Below, one piece after another: positions 8,346 to 17,440 of a DNA stretch of 64,000 nt. Within the stretch, counting starts at the first letter, position 1; every line of letters starts with the position of its first letter. Origin of the DNA: Flavobacteriales bacterium (lineage in GTDB: Bacteria > Bacteroidota > Bacteroidia > Flavobacteriales_F > PHOS-HE28); the NCBI GenBank assembly GCA_016702645.1, contig JADJDP010000013.1:1-64000 (forward strand). The letters are read 5' to 3'. A program made the position numbers and the translations under genes. The notes under the pieces are model-generated. The model made no database searches. It was not told the origin of the DNA and was given only the letters and a program-made list of their open reading frames with translations.

Positions 8346-10102
8346 CTATTCCGAATAGATCCCCTCCACGAGCGCCGCGTACTTCACCATGATGGGTTTT
8401 CGCTTCAACTTCAACGAAGGCGTCAGATCACCGGCATCGATGGTAAGCTCGGCAGGAAGCAGGGCGATCTTCTTCACCTGCTCCCATTGTCCGATCTCGG
8501 CGTTGGCTTCCTTCACCTCCCGGAAGATGCGGTCGCGCACGCGCTGGTCCTTGATCACCTGTTCCCGGCTTTCGAAGGGGATGTTCTTCAACGCGCAGTA
8601 ATCCTTCAAGAAGGCGAAGTCGGGAACGATGAGGGCTGCGGGGAACTTGCGGTTCTCGCCGATGACCATGGCCTGCTCGATGAAGCGCGATGCCTTCAAC
8701 CGGTTCTCCAGTACCTGCGGTGCCACGTACTTGCCGCCGCTGGTCTTGAAGATCTCCTTCTTGCGATCGGTGATGCGCAGGAAGCCTTCACTGTTGATCT
8801 CACCGATGTCCCCCGTGTGCAACCAGCCGTCAGCATCGATGGTTTCGCGCGTCAACTCCGGCTCCATGTAATAGCCCTGCATGATGTTGGGCCCTTTCGC
8901 CAGGATCTCACCGTCCTCCGCTATGCGCACCTGCACGCCGGGGATCGGTCTTCCCACGGTTCCGAAGCGGAGCCCATCGTTGCGCAGGTCGTTCACGCTG
9001 ATCACCGGGCTGCTTTCGGTGAGTCCGTAACCTTCCATGACGGGGACACCGGCAGCGTTGAACACCCGTGCCAGGCGCTCTTGAAGCGCCGCACTTCCGC
9101 TGGCGATCACCCGCACCCGCCCGCCCAAGGCCTCGATCCATTTGCTGAAGATGAGCTTGCGCGCAATGGACAGTTGAACGTTGTACCACCAGCTCTTTCC
9201 GCGAACGTCATAGCGGAAGCCAAGGTCCAAGGCCCAGAAGAAGAGCCAGCGTTTGATGCCCGTGAGCGCTTCGCCCTTGGCGATGATCTTGTCATAGATC
9301 TTCTCCAACAAACGTGGTACAGCGGTGAAGACATCGGGCCGCACTTCCCGGATGCGATCACCGAGGTCCTCCAACGATTCCTGGAAGTAGATGCTGACGC
9401 CCGTGCGCATGTACATGTACATGAGCATGCGCTCGTAGATGTGCGAGAGCGGTAGGAAACTGATCGCTTTCGCCTTGCTGTCAACCGGAAAGCGGCTGAT
9501 GCTCGCCTCCAGGTTGCTGATGATGTTGTTGTGCGTGAGCATCACACCCTTGGGCTTGCCCGTGGTGCCGCTCGTATAGATGATCGTGGCGAGGTCATCG
9601 TTCTTCACCTGCTGCTCGTACTTCCGAAGGGTCGCCAGTTCGTTCTGCGAACCAAGATCCAATACATCCGTCCAATGCCGCACCCCTGCGATGCGTTCGA
9701 AGGTGAACAGGTGCTGCGGTCCACCTTCTTGGGCGGCCTTGGCGTGGATCTCTCCATTGCTGGTGAAGCAGACGTTCACACCAGCGTGCTTCAGGATGTA
9801 GGCATAATCCTCCTTGCCGCTGGTAGGGTAGATGGGCACCGTGACCGCACCGATCCGAAGTACCGCTTGGTCCACCAACGCCCACTCACTGCGATTGCCG
9901 CTGCAGATGGCCACCTTATGCCCGGGGCCACGCCCAGGGCCATCAACCCGAGGGCAAGACGTTCGGTCACGTCCAGCAATTCCTGCGTGGAGTAGGCGCG
10001 CCACGAACTGCCTTCCTTGGTGGCAATGGCGTCCGACTTCGGATAGTGCGCGAGCTGGTAGGGGAGTATGTCGAATAGGCGGGAGACCTGCATCTGTTTC
10101 AT
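8346..10102 (-). CDS. long-chain acyl-CoA synthetase (AMP-forming), frameshifted
   Basis: An ANL-family enzyme of about 585 residues (FadD15/ACSL-like) that activates fatty acids through an acyl-AMP to acyl-CoA. Core motifs are the P-loop IYTSGTTGKPKGVML, GYGLTESSP, DGWLHTGDIG and ITDRKKEIFKTSGGKYVAP. The start is ATG 10102 (MKQMQVSRLFDIL). The frame breaks in the CCCGGGG stretch at 9921-9927; adding one base joins MALGVAPG to HKVAICSGNRSEW and makes the length 1758, a multiple of three. A palindromic repeat follows the stop. The gene stands alone, so its role is probably general lipid activation. Confidence 0.88.
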
Positions 10103-10195
10103 CCCGACCATGCGGGACGACCAAGATAGGAGAGACGGAAAGACGAACGGCCCCGGATACCGGAGCCGTTCAAGCTGGAAGGGAGGTCGGTCGGC

Positions 10196-10627
10196 CTAGT
10201 CCAACCTACCGTCGAACTCCACGGTGATCACGCGCACGTTGATGCCTTTCTTGATCGTGAACTTCTCGCTGATGTGCGTTTTGCGCTCCTGCTCGCCGTA
10301 GAAGACCTTCTGGATCGTGCGCCGGTCGTCCTCGCCATCCACCTTGAGGCGGATCTCGAAGGTCGCGTACACGGCGCTTTCCTTGACGCTGCTGCGGTTG
10401 CTGTCGTGGGTACGGATGCGCACCTGGGCCTTCACCCGCAATCCGTCCTGGTCGAACATCACCAAACGGTCGTCCCCTTCGGAGCCCTTCACTTCGGCGG
10501 AAACATCGGTTCCCTTGCGGGTTTCACCCTTTTCCGTGATGGTCACGTTGGACACATGGAACATGGTCTGGGCCTTGGCCATCGTGAGCGAGAACGCAAC
10601 GATGGAGAGTAGGAGCTGGCGCTTCAT
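10196..10627 (-). CDS. exported protein of unknown function
   Basis: A 143-residue protein starting at ATG 10627 with a signal peptide (MKRQLLLSIVAFSLTMAKAQ). The mature part is beta-rich and charged, with SSVKESAVYATFEIRLKV and a C-terminal KKGINVRVITVEFDGRLD. I do not recognise a family. A TACTTTTG element matching the Bacteroidota -7 consensus lies 32 bases before the start on the minus strand. It diverges from the gene at 10707. Confidence 0.6.
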   Translation of the reverse strand: MKRQLLLSIVAFSLTMAKAQTMFHVSNVTITEKGETRKGTDVSAEVKGSEGDDRLVMFDQDGLRVKAQVRIRTHDSNRSSVKESAVYATFEIRLKVDGEDDRRTIQKVFYGEQERKTHISEKFTIKKGINVRVITVEFDGRLD

Positions 10628-10658
10628 GGTTTGGTCTTTTCTTTGCCTTTGGGTCCGC

Positions 10659-10666
10659 CAAAAGTA
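10659..10666 (-). promoter_or_regulatory. possible -7 promoter element (TAnnTTTG type)
   Basis: Read on the minus strand this is TACTTTTG, an exact match to the Bacteroidota -7 consensus TAnnTTTG, 32 bases upstream of the exported protein gene ending at 10196. No -33 TTTG sits at ideal spacing. Confidence 0.35.
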
Positions 10667-10706
10667 AACGGACCTTTTCACAACCACTTCCAAATCCCGC
10701 ACCGTC

Positions 10707-11096
10707 ATGAAATTGGATATTCGTTCATTGCTTTTCGGTAGCGCCCTCGCTGTGGCCCTGTTCGCTGGATACAGCTTTCGCCCCAACCCGGTGGCTCCCG
10801 CCTACACCTACCTCCAGTTCAGCACCATCGAAAGCGTGGTGCCCGGCGGTCTCGGCCGTTCACGTGTGATCATCAGCGATCAGGGCGATCAGGAAGTGGG
10901 CAAGGACCTTCTTAACTTCTTCAGCATGGTCGGCATCAACTTCAAGAACATCGCGAGCAATGACCGCTTGATCGTGGAGACCGTGAACGAGTATGTGAGC
11001 AAGGGTTGGGAACTGTACACGGTCACCACCGGTGTTCAGAGCAATGACAAGACCGGACTCTTCATCACGCGCTACCTGTTCCGCAAGCCGGTATAA
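10707..11096 (+). CDS. small exported or membrane-anchored protein, DUF4177-like
   Basis: A 129-residue protein with an N-terminal signal or anchor (LLFGSALAVALFAGYSF). The mature part contains YTYLQFSTIE, then VETVNEYVSKGWELYTVTTG and a closing ITRYLFRK. The order strand, helix with LN-x-x-x-x-GWE, strand and a final YxLxR strand resembles DUF4177-like domains, but the match is weak. It diverges from the gene at 10627 and converges with the glycosylase ending at 11111, 14 bases away. Confidence 0.55.
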   Translation: MKLDIRSLLFGSALAVALFAGYSFRPNPVAPAYTYLQFSTIESVVPGGLGRSRVIISDQGDQEVGKDLLNFFSMVGINFKNIASNDRLIVETVNEYVSKGWELYTVTTGVQSNDKTGLFITRYLFRKPV

Positions 11097-11110
11097 GCGC
11101 ACCGTCCTTA

Positions 11111-11821
11111 TCAGCGATCGCCCTGTGCCACGTCGGCCAGGGCGTTCGTGTATTTGGTGATGTAGGCTTCCATCCGCTTCGCTTTGTATTGCATGATGTA
11201 GCGCGGATGCTCCAGTGCGATGATCCGATCGAAGAGCCCGAGCCGTGCGTTCAGCTTTTCGAAGTACGCCGCGTTCTTGCCGGTTCCAATGCAGAAGACG
11301 ACATCGGTGCGCATTCCGCAAGCGATCAGGGTGCGAAGCCAGTTGCCAACGAAGGGTGTTACGGCCTCCTCCAGTGCTTTCTCGTCGTAGTAGTTCAAGT
11401 TGATGTCCTTCCCGTTCGGACCTTCCTTCACGAAACCCAGGGGGCAGATCGCATGCACATAGACCTGCTCGTAGAACGCGTCCGGGCCGCCCCCCGCGCG
11501 GATCATCCGGTAGAAGAAGTCGCTGCTCGGTTCGTGCGTACGAAGCCCGTTCACAGGAATGCCGAGGTCGCTTTCACAGCGTTTGGTGTCCGTGAAGGAC
11601 AAGCCCGTGCTTCCCGCTCCCAACCTGCCGGGGTTGATACCCAACATGAGCACACGGCGACGATCATCGCTGAAGTATTTCTTGTGGAAGAGCGTGACGA
11701 TGCGTCGAATTTCATCCGCGTGTTCTCCATTGAACGGGTCCAATACGCCAACCCCGTTGGGAAGATGGACTTCCTTCAACGAGAAGGAGAGAACGTGCTT
11801 GAGCAAGCGGTCGGCGAGCAT
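11111..11821 (-). CDS. SMUG2-type uracil-DNA glycosylase family protein (DUF4918)
   Basis: A 236-residue member of the uracil-DNA glycosylase superfamily. LMLGINPGRLGAGSTGLSFTD is the active-site/P-loop motif, and IIALEHPRYIMQYK carries the H-P-x-x-Y motif of SMUG-like enzymes near the end. These proteins excise damaged bases such as uracil from DNA. An ATG start at 11821 (MLADRLLKHV) is plausible because the family usually begins with a helix like this. It sits alone between convergent and same-strand neighbours. Confidence 0.8.
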   Translation of the reverse strand: MLADRLLKHVLSFSLKEVHLPNGVGVLDPFNGEHADEIRRIVTLFHKKYFSDDRRRVLMLGINPGRLGAGSTGLSFTDTKRCESDLGIPVNGLRTHEPSSDFFYRMIRAGGGPDAFYEQVYVHAICPLGFVKEGPNGKDINLNYYDEKALEEAVTPFVGNWLRTLIACGMRTDVVFCIGTGKNAAYFEKLNARLGLFDRIIALEHPRYIMQYKAKRMEAYITKYTNALADVAQGDR

Positions 11822-11863
11822 GCGGCAAGGTAGTAGCCGCGTTCGGTCAGGTGTGCAGTACCA

Positions 11864-12565
11864 TCACGGCAGGCCGATCCACAATTGGGTCGTTCGCGGG
11901 TCGAAGCGCATCATTTCGACGTGACCCATCCACGACCGATCCGTAGTGATCGCATGCAGATGGATGTTACTATCATGGTGCGTGAAGACCGCTTTGTGCT
12001 GCGTGGAGAAGAAACCGAGCGCCTCCACTTCGCGGTCCACCAGTGAATAGTGCTTGTTGTGCGCATGGGCGTCGTCCGGCCCGTTCACTGCGGTCCCCCT
12101 CGGTACGTTCACAAGGTGGACATCCACCTTTTCCACCGTACCAACCAATTTGAACGCGAAGGCTGTTTTTCTTTCCGCGTAGCTCGCGGTGAGGAAGTCA
12201 TCCAAACTGCGGAGGTCGATGATGCTGTCCGGTAACGCAACGGAGGCCCACTTCGCCACATGTTGTTGCACGAAGAACGGTGCACCCACATCCGTTCGCT
12301 CCACCACCTGCATCGCGCTGTCACTGGTGTCGGTGGAGACGTAGCAGTGCCCATCGAGCAGCATCAGTTCGCCTTGAAGATGCTCCAGCGGCCCAATACC
12401 GTAGGTGCCTGGCACAGCGGTACTGTCCATTGAGATCAGGGCCGATAGCTGACCGTTGAACATGGTGTTGCGCATGGCACCGGTGGGTCGTACTGCCATG
12501 TTCTGCGCGGAAGCGTTGAACCCGATGGAACAAACGAGGAGCGTTAGCGCTGTTCTCATCTTCAT
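11864..12565 (-). CDS. exported acetolactate-decarboxylase-like (BudA-type) protein
   Basis: A 233-residue protein with a signal peptide (MKMRTALTLLVCSIGFNASAQ). The BudA fold is seen in GELMLLDGHCYVSTD, then GFFSTQHKAVFTHHDS and NIHLHAITTDRSWMGHVEMM. The HLH pair and later GHV supply the expected zinc histidines, and the Glu in GEL matches another ligand. Classic BudA is cytoplasmic and converts acetolactate to acetoin; an exported version may do different chemistry. The ATG is 10 bases after the MFS-rhodanese stop at the end of the arsenic operon, so co-transcription is likely, but a link to arsenic is only inferred from position. Confidence 0.75.
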   Translation of the reverse strand: MKMRTALTLLVCSIGFNASAQNMAVRPTGAMRNTMFNGQLSALISMDSTAVPGTYGIGPLEHLQGELMLLDGHCYVSTDTSDSAMQVVERTDVGAPFFVQQHVAKWASVALPDSIIDLRSLDDFLTASYAERKTAFAFKLVGTVEKVDVHLVNVPRGTAVNGPDDAHAHNKHYSLVDREVEALGFFSTQHKAVFTHHDSNIHLHAITTDRSWMGHVEMMRFDPRTTQLWIGLP

Positions 12566-12575
12566 GCATTGGAGA

Positions 12576-14063
12576 TCAACTCCATCCCAGCGTTCCCCCG
12601 CACAACCACCAGGTTCTCCCGAAGCCCAGATCGCGCAGCAACTGCGCGGCTTGTGCGGAGCGGCCACCCGCCTTTGGCGCACACGGTCACGATGCGTTGT
12701 CGCCTTGGCCGGGAGCGCCTGTTCCAACAGGCGGTCCACCGGAATGTTGATCGCCTCGGCCAGGTGACCGCTCGCGAACTCTTCCGGCGAGCGCACGTCC
12801 ACCACGCGGATATCGCGCCTTCCCAACCATTTCTTCAGGTCAATGGCTTCCAGACAACGGCGCTCAGCAGGCATGCGGAGCCACACCACTGCACCGGAAA
12901 GCACCGTTACAACACCGATGGCAAGGATGGAGGCCGTGATCCCGAACCGGTCCGCGATCAAGCCGGTGAGCAGTGCGCCAATGGCATAGCCCAGGTCCCG
13001 CCATAGACGGAAGATGCCCAGGCTTTCGGCGCGCTGTCGTGGATGCGTGTGTGCGGCGATGGTCGCAAGGAAGGTCGGATAGACCAGCGCGGTTCCAAGA
13101 CCGAGCGTCGCGCTCAGCGCTATGTACGCGTGCTGTTGTTCCACGAACGGTAGCAATAGAATGGCGAAGCCTTGCAGGAACATGCCCAGCACCAACAGCA
13201 CCTTGCGGTCCACGTGGTCGGCGAGCTTGCCGGTGGCCAATTGCCCCAAGCCCCAGACCGCAGGATACACCGCTGCTATCGCACCGACGCTCGACGTGCC
13301 GAAACCTCTCGTAGCAAGCAGTACGGGCAGCAGGCCCCATAACATACCGTCGTTCAGGTTGTTCACCAGTCCTGCTTGCGTAACGCTGCCCAGCACCCGG
13401 TGGCGCAATGAGGTATCGAGGAAGGGTCTTTCCAACAACGACACAACGCTGTTCGCAGCTTCGGCGCTCACGTGCTTGCCGGTATCCTTCACCCACAACA
13501 CCGAAAGCAGCAAGCCGATGAAGGCGATCCCGATACCCACTTGGAAGGGCAAGGGGCGCGGGCCGTACTCCGCAGCGAGCAGCCCGGTGAGGAAAGCCAT
13601 GGCCGCCACGGCGAGGTAGCCGGCGAACTCGTTCAAGCCCATCGCGAGGCCACGATCTTTTCGCCCACGAGGTCCATCTTCATCACCACGGTGCTGCTCC
13701 ACGCGAAACCCTGGTGGATGCCAAGGAGGATGTTCGCCGCCACGATCCAGGCCCATGCATCGGCGTATATGAGCATGAAGGGAACGGGCAACGCCAGCAG
13801 CCAGCCGGTCACCAACAACGCCTTGCGCCCGAAGCGACCCGCCAGCTTCCTGTGAAATAGTTCGCCAGCGCCTTGCTCACGCCGAAGGCCATGATGAAGC
13901 TGAGCGCTGCGGCATGCGAGGCGATGCCGAATTCCAGCTCCGCCAGCATCGGTAGCACCGTGCGCTCGATGCCAACCATGCCGCCAACGAACGCGTTCAC
14001 GATCACCAGCAAGGTGAACTGCTTCCAGTTGGCGCGGAGGCCGAGTGTCGGTACGGTCGGCAT
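12576..14063 (-). CDS. MFS transporter with C-terminal rhodanese domain, multiply frameshifted
   Basis: Restored, this is about 495 residues: twelve membrane helices of a major-facilitator exporter (GVSKALANYFTGKLAGRFGRK, the loop motif after repair), then a rhodanese domain starting IDLKKWLGRRDIRVVDVRSP with an active-site-like VCAKGGGRSAQAA when read in the right frame. Breaks lie near 13848 (one base missing), near 13660 and at two or three places between 12600 and 12720. After repair it ends GGTLGWS at 12576. It follows DinB by three bases. MFS-rhodanese fusions in arsenic operons suggest efflux of an arsenical or sulfur-linked species, but the substrate is not known. Confidence 0.75.
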
Positions 14064-14066
14064 CTA

Positions 14067-14525
14067 TCAAGGGGATCCGTACTTCATGACCATCGCCAGT
14101 TGACCGGCATGGTAGGCCGTGTGCGTAATAATGCGGCCCAGCGCTTCAGCCTTCGTTTTCCGGCCGAACTCCTTGGTCTCCACCAAGGAGTCCCAATTGG
14201 CATCGCCGGTTGCTTCGATGGCGCGCTGCAGGGTGGCAGCACTTTGCGCCACGTATGCTTTGAGGTCGGCCAGATCCGTCCACTCACCGGTGTCGCGCTT
14301 GGCGATCACGGTCTTTGCATGCACCTGCACCTCCTTCAAGCCGAACACGTTCTTGGAGAACAGCATCTCCACATCGCCGATATGGCGAACAATGAAGCCG
14401 GCGCTGTTGGGGCCGGGTGTCAGTTTCTTAGGCAGGTCCTCCGCGGTGAGCTTGTCCAAGAGCAGTGTGAAGCGGGTGCGGCCCTCGGTGAAGAGCGCAA
14501 GGAGGGAACTGGTGCGGGGGTTCAT
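14067..14525 (-). CDS. DinB family protein
   Basis: A 152-residue four-helix-bundle protein of the DinB/YfiT type. The metal-binding histidines are visible in FIVRHIGDVEMLF and in IITHTAYHAGQLAMV. DinB-like proteins are often thiol-dependent (mycothiol or bacillithiol) transferases or stress proteins. The ATG at 14525 overlaps the acr3 stop as TGATG, so the gene is translationally coupled within the arsenic operon. Its role there is not established. Confidence 0.82.
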   Translation of the reverse strand: MNPRTSSLLALFTEGRTRFTLLLDKLTAEDLPKKLTPGPNSAGFIVRHIGDVEMLFSKNVFGLKEVQVHAKTVIAKRDTGEWTDLADLKAYVAQSAATLQRAIEATGDANWDSLVETKEFGRKTKAEALGRIITHTAYHAGQLAMVMKYGSP

Positions 14526-15562
14526 CAAGCACTCGGTTGGAAGCGCACCATGCGCTTCAGCGCGAAGTTCACCAAACTGATCAGCACCGGCACTTCGATC
14601 AGCGGCCCTACCACGGCAGCGAAGGCCTGCCCGGAGTTGAGCCCGAACACCGCGATGGCCACGGCAATGCCCAGCTCGAAGTTATTGCTGCCGGCGGTGA
14701 AGGCGAGCGTGGTGGTCTCCTTGTAGGTGCCCCCGAAGCGCTTCACCAGGAAGAAGGTCCCGAAGAACATCAGCAGGAAGAAGAGCGTGAGCGGGACCGC
14801 AATGCGCAAGACGTCAAGGGGTATCTCCACGAGCACCTGGCCTTTCAGTGCGAACATCACCACGATGGTGAACAGCAGCGCGATCAGCGTGATCGGCGCA
14901 ATGGCCGGGATGAAACGCTGCATGTACCACTCCTCACCCTTCCTCCGGGCCAGAATGAAGCGCAACAAGAAACCTGTGGCGAAGGGAATGCCCAGGTAGA
15001 TGAGCACCGTGCGCGTGATCTCGCCGATGGTGACATCCACCGCGTAGCCTTCCACCCCGAAGAGCGGCGGCAGCACGGTGACGTACAGCCAGGCATAGCT
15101 GCTGTAGAAGAGGATCTGCAGGATGCTGTTCAGTGCGACAAGCCCTGCGGCGAGTTCGCGGTCTCCTTGTGCCAGGTCGTTCCACACCAGCACCATGGCG
15201 ATGCAGGGCGCGAGGGCGATCAGCATGACACCGGAGAAGTACTCGGGAAACGCACTCAGGAAGATCAGGCCGAGCACGAACATCAGCGCGGGCCCCACGA
15301 CCCAGCTCATGAACAGGCCGGTGCCCAACACACGCCGATGCTTGAACACGCTGGGAAGCTTGGCGTAGTCCACCTTGGCCAGTGGCGGTATCATCATGAG
15401 GATGAGGCCGATGGCGAGCGGGATGTTCGTAGTGCCGCTCGATGCCGCGTTGATCGACCCGGCCACCACCGGCAGGAAATGTCCGACGGCCACCCCGACC
15501 GCCATGGCCAGGAAGATCCAGAGCGTGAGGAAACGATCGAGGAAGGAGAGCCGCTTCTTCAT
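14525..15562 (-). CDS. acr3: ACR3 family arsenite efflux transporter
   Basis: A 345-residue permease with ten predicted membrane segments that exports arsenite across the inner membrane. The conserved Cys lies in APCIAMVLVWNDLA, and NNFELGIAVAIAVFG matches the second signature region. It begins with MKKRLSFLDRFLTLWIF. The start overlaps the arsC stop by four bases (15559-15562), and the stop overlaps DinB, so the operon is tightly packed. Pairs with ArsC, which supplies arsenite. Confidence 0.93.
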   Translation of the reverse strand: MKKRLSFLDRFLTLWIFLAMAVGVAVGHFLPVVAGSINAASSGTTNIPLAIGLILMMIPPLAKVDYAKLPSVFKHRRVLGTGLFMSWVVGPALMFVLGLIFLSAFPEYFSGVMLIALAPCIAMVLVWNDLAQGDRELAAGLVALNSILQILFYSSYAWLYVTVLPPLFGVEGYAVDVTIGEITRTVLIYLGIPFATGFLLRFILARRKGEEWYMQRFIPAIAPITLIALLFTIVVMFALKGQVLVEIPLDVLRIAVPLTLFFLLMFFGTFFLVKRFGGTYKETTTLAFTAGSNNFELGIAVAIAVFGLNSGQAFAAVVGPLIEVPVLISLVNFALKRMVRFQPSA

Positions 15563-15978
15563 AGGGCCAACACGTGCCGTTCAACGAAATCGATGCAATA
15601 GTGCTTGATCTCCTTGCGAACGCTGCGGAACGCGGTCATGATCTCCTCCTCGGTTCCTGTCACCTTTGCGGGGTCCGGAAAGTCGTGATGGTGCTTCACC
15701 GCATCGCTCGGGAACCATGGACACCGCTCGCGTGCATTGTCGCACACGGTGATCACGTGATCGAAGGCGATGTCGCCGTACTCGACCACATTATTGCTGG
15801 TGTGATCGCTGATGTCGATCCCATCCTCCTTCATCACGGCGATGGCGCGGGGGTTCACACCGTGCGTCTCCACGCCCGCGCTGTACACCTCCGCCTGCCG
15901 TCCGGCGAAGCGTTGCAGGTAACCATGGGCCATCTGGCTGCGGCAGCTGTTGCCGGTGCATAGTACGAGGATCTTCAT
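15559..15978 (-). CDS. arsC: arsenate reductase, low-molecular-weight phosphatase type
   Basis: A 139-residue cytoplasmic enzyme reducing arsenate to arsenite. The P-loop CTGNSCRS (CX5R) is at residues 7-14; the relay cysteines are in VCDNARERCP, and FPDPAKV carries the catalytic Asp. This layout matches thioredoxin-coupled ArsC. It lies three bases after arsM and overlaps acr3 by four bases. Confidence 0.92.
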   Translation of the reverse strand: MKILVLCTGNSCRSQMAHGYLQRFAGRQAEVYSAGVETHGVNPRAIAVMKEDGIDISDHTSNNVVEYGDIAFDHVITVCDNARERCPWFPSDAVKHHHDFPDPAKVTGTEEEIMTAFRSVRKEIKHYCIDFVERHVLAL

Positions 15979-15981
15979 GGC

Positions 15982-16975
15982 TCAACAGCAGGTACTATCG
16001 ATCCCACAACCGCATGTCTCGCCTGTGGCGAGCTTCACCTTCTCGGTGCCATCCGCGTTCGGTGCACAGCATGGCGCTGCCTCCTTTTCGGAGCCATGCC
16101 GTTCGGTCACCCCGAACTTGTTTCGGGATCCGTGTTGTTCCGGCATCTGCCTTTCGCTGGGCACGCCGCTCTTGTGGGCCGACACGGTAATGCTGAATGT
16201 TCCGGCACCACTGGCTTTGTAGGCCGCTATCTCATCGGGGCTGATGTACTTCGAGAGTATGTCATCGGGGAGGATGATCGCCTTGCGCTTCTGCACGGTG
16301 ACGTTCTCGAATCCGAGGTCGTGGATGATACCCAGGTACTCGCTCTCCGGCAACGCGCCGGCCACGCACCCCGCGTACATCTCGGCGCTCTCCTTCAACT
16401 TTGTCGGGATCTCGCCGCGCAGCACCACATCGCTGATGCTGAAGTGCCCGCCGGGCTTGAGCACGCGGAGCACTTCACTGAAGGCCTTCCGTTTGTCGGG
16501 TACGAGGTTGAGCACGCAATTGCTCACCACCACATCCATGATGTTGCTGGTGAGCGGGAGGGCTTCGATATCGCCCTGGCGGAACTCCACGTTCTGGTAG
16601 CCAAGCTTGGCGGCGTTCGCTTTCGCCTTCGCGATCATCTCCGGCGTGAAGTCCACACCGATCACACGGCCGTCCTCACCGGTCTCGTGTCGGGCCACGA
16701 AACAGTCGTTTCCTGCACCGGAGCCGAGGTCCAGCACGGTGTCGCCAGGCTTGATCCCCGCGAACTGCGTCGGGAGACCACAGCCCAAGCCGAGGTCGGC
16801 GTCGGCGTTGTAGCCCTTCAGTTCGGAGTAATCATCGGTCATGATGTTGTACACCTCGGTGCTGCATCCGCCCGCACCGCAACAGCTCGCTGGCGTTGGT
16901 GTCCTTGTCCTGTAAGGCGATCTCCGCGTACTTGGCGCGGACCATGTCCTTGGTTTCTTGTGTGTTCGTGTTCAT
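15982..16975 (-). CDS. arsM: arsenite S-adenosylmethionine methyltransferase, frameshifted, with an internal repeat insertion
   Basis: About 330 residues; methylates As(III) with SAM. The N-terminus MNTNTQETKDMVRAKYAEIA leads to a CCGAGGC cysteine cluster that is out of frame by one base near 16884-16890, giving the split. SAM motif: VLDLGSGAGNDCFVA. Arsenic-binding cysteines follow in SNCVLNLV and MYAGCVAG, and the tail is CGCGIDSTCC. Between ITVSAHK and APCCAPN about 28 residues are extra (SERQMPEQHGSRNKFGVTER), encoded by a short palindromic repeat at about 16083-16175. The start is ATG 16975, about 60 bases after arsR, in the same operon. Confidence 0.9.
16083..16175. repeat. palindromic repeat inserted in frame in arsM
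   Basis: A hairpin with arms CCCGAA (16112-16117) and TTCGGG (16123-16128) around CTTGT lies in a stretch that codes for residues foreign to the ArsM family. This kind of element is usually intergenic. Exact outer limits are not visible. Confidence 0.55.
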
Positions 16976-16998
16976 GGTTGTATGTGTTGGGGCGCATG

Positions 16999-17020
16999 CT
17001 TCGACTCCGCTCAGCACGAC
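16999..17020. repeat. short dispersed repeat between arsR and arsM
   Basis: TTCGACTCCGCTCAGC followed by ACGAC, a familiar Bacteroidota-type dispersed word, fills much of the 59-base gap. It resembles the TCGACAGGCTCA core of the repeats at 8274-8336 and 18541-18605. Confidence 0.45.
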
Positions 17021-17034
17021 GCGCGTAAGTGTGG

Positions 17035-17358
17035 TTAGCAGCAGTTGTCGCTCACGGTGGTCAGCAGCTTGTTCATGTCCTTCGAAAGGGCTTTCCAGCC
17101 TTTGGGGTCGATGCAATAGCAGATGCTCGTGCCTTCGATGGTGCCTTGGATCAGCCCGGCGTTCTTCAGCTCCCACAGATGCTGGCTGATGGTGGCCTGG
17201 GCAAGGCCCAATTCCTCAACGAGCAGGCCGTTGACGCAGCTGCCCTGCTTGATCAGGTACTGCAGGATCGCGATGCGCGCCGGATGGCCCAGCACCTTGG
17301 CCATGGCGGCCACGCGGTTCTGGTCAGCGGTGAAGAGGTCGGCTTTGACGAGTCCCAT
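17035..17358 (-). CDS. arsR: ArsR/SmtB family transcriptional repressor
   Basis: A 107-residue winged-helix repressor. ATG 17358 (MGLVKADLFT) is chosen because the longer frame to 17472 reads through the operator DNA. Core: VLGHPARIAILQYLIKQGSC, recognition helix LAQATISQHLWELKNAGLI. Candidate As(III) ligands are the cysteines of SICYCID and the terminal NCC, instead of the classical ELCVCDL site. It heads the minus-strand arsenic operon and probably represses it from the twin palindromes at 17372-17414. Confidence 0.9.
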   Translation of the reverse strand: MGLVKADLFTADQNRVAAMAKVLGHPARIAILQYLIKQGSCVNGLLVEELGLAQATISQHLWELKNAGLIQGTIEGTSICYCIDPKGWKALSKDMNKLLTTVSDNCC

Positions 17359-17371
17359 GGCGGTTAAATAG

Positions 17372-17387
17372 ATCACAATATTACGAT
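17372..17387. promoter_or_regulatory. candidate ArsR operator, proximal
   Basis: ATCACAATATTACGAT is an imperfect palindrome around AATATT, 14 bases upstream of the arsR ATG. Its near-identical partner starts 27 bases further upstream. Confidence 0.65.
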
Positions 17388-17398
17388 GGATATGGATC

Positions 17399-17414
17399 AT
17401 CGCAATATTACGAT
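17399..17414. promoter_or_regulatory. candidate ArsR operator, distal
   Basis: ATCGCAATATTACGAT is a better palindrome (ATCG/CGAT ends, AATATT centre) and shares AATATTACGATGGA with the proximal site. On the minus strand both read TAATATTG, one base off the -7 consensus, so operator and promoter may overlap. Confidence 0.65.
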
Positions 17415-17440
17415 GGAAGGATGGTGACGGAACGTTGGAC

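Noticed and set aside
8046..9455. A 469-codon open frame opposite the acyl-CoA ligase
   Set aside because: Antisense shadow of a GC-rich gene; the ligase on the other strand has all family motifs.
14537..15601. A 354-codon plus-strand frame opposite acr3
   Set aside because: Rich in Q, H and E as expected from the reverse of a membrane protein gene.
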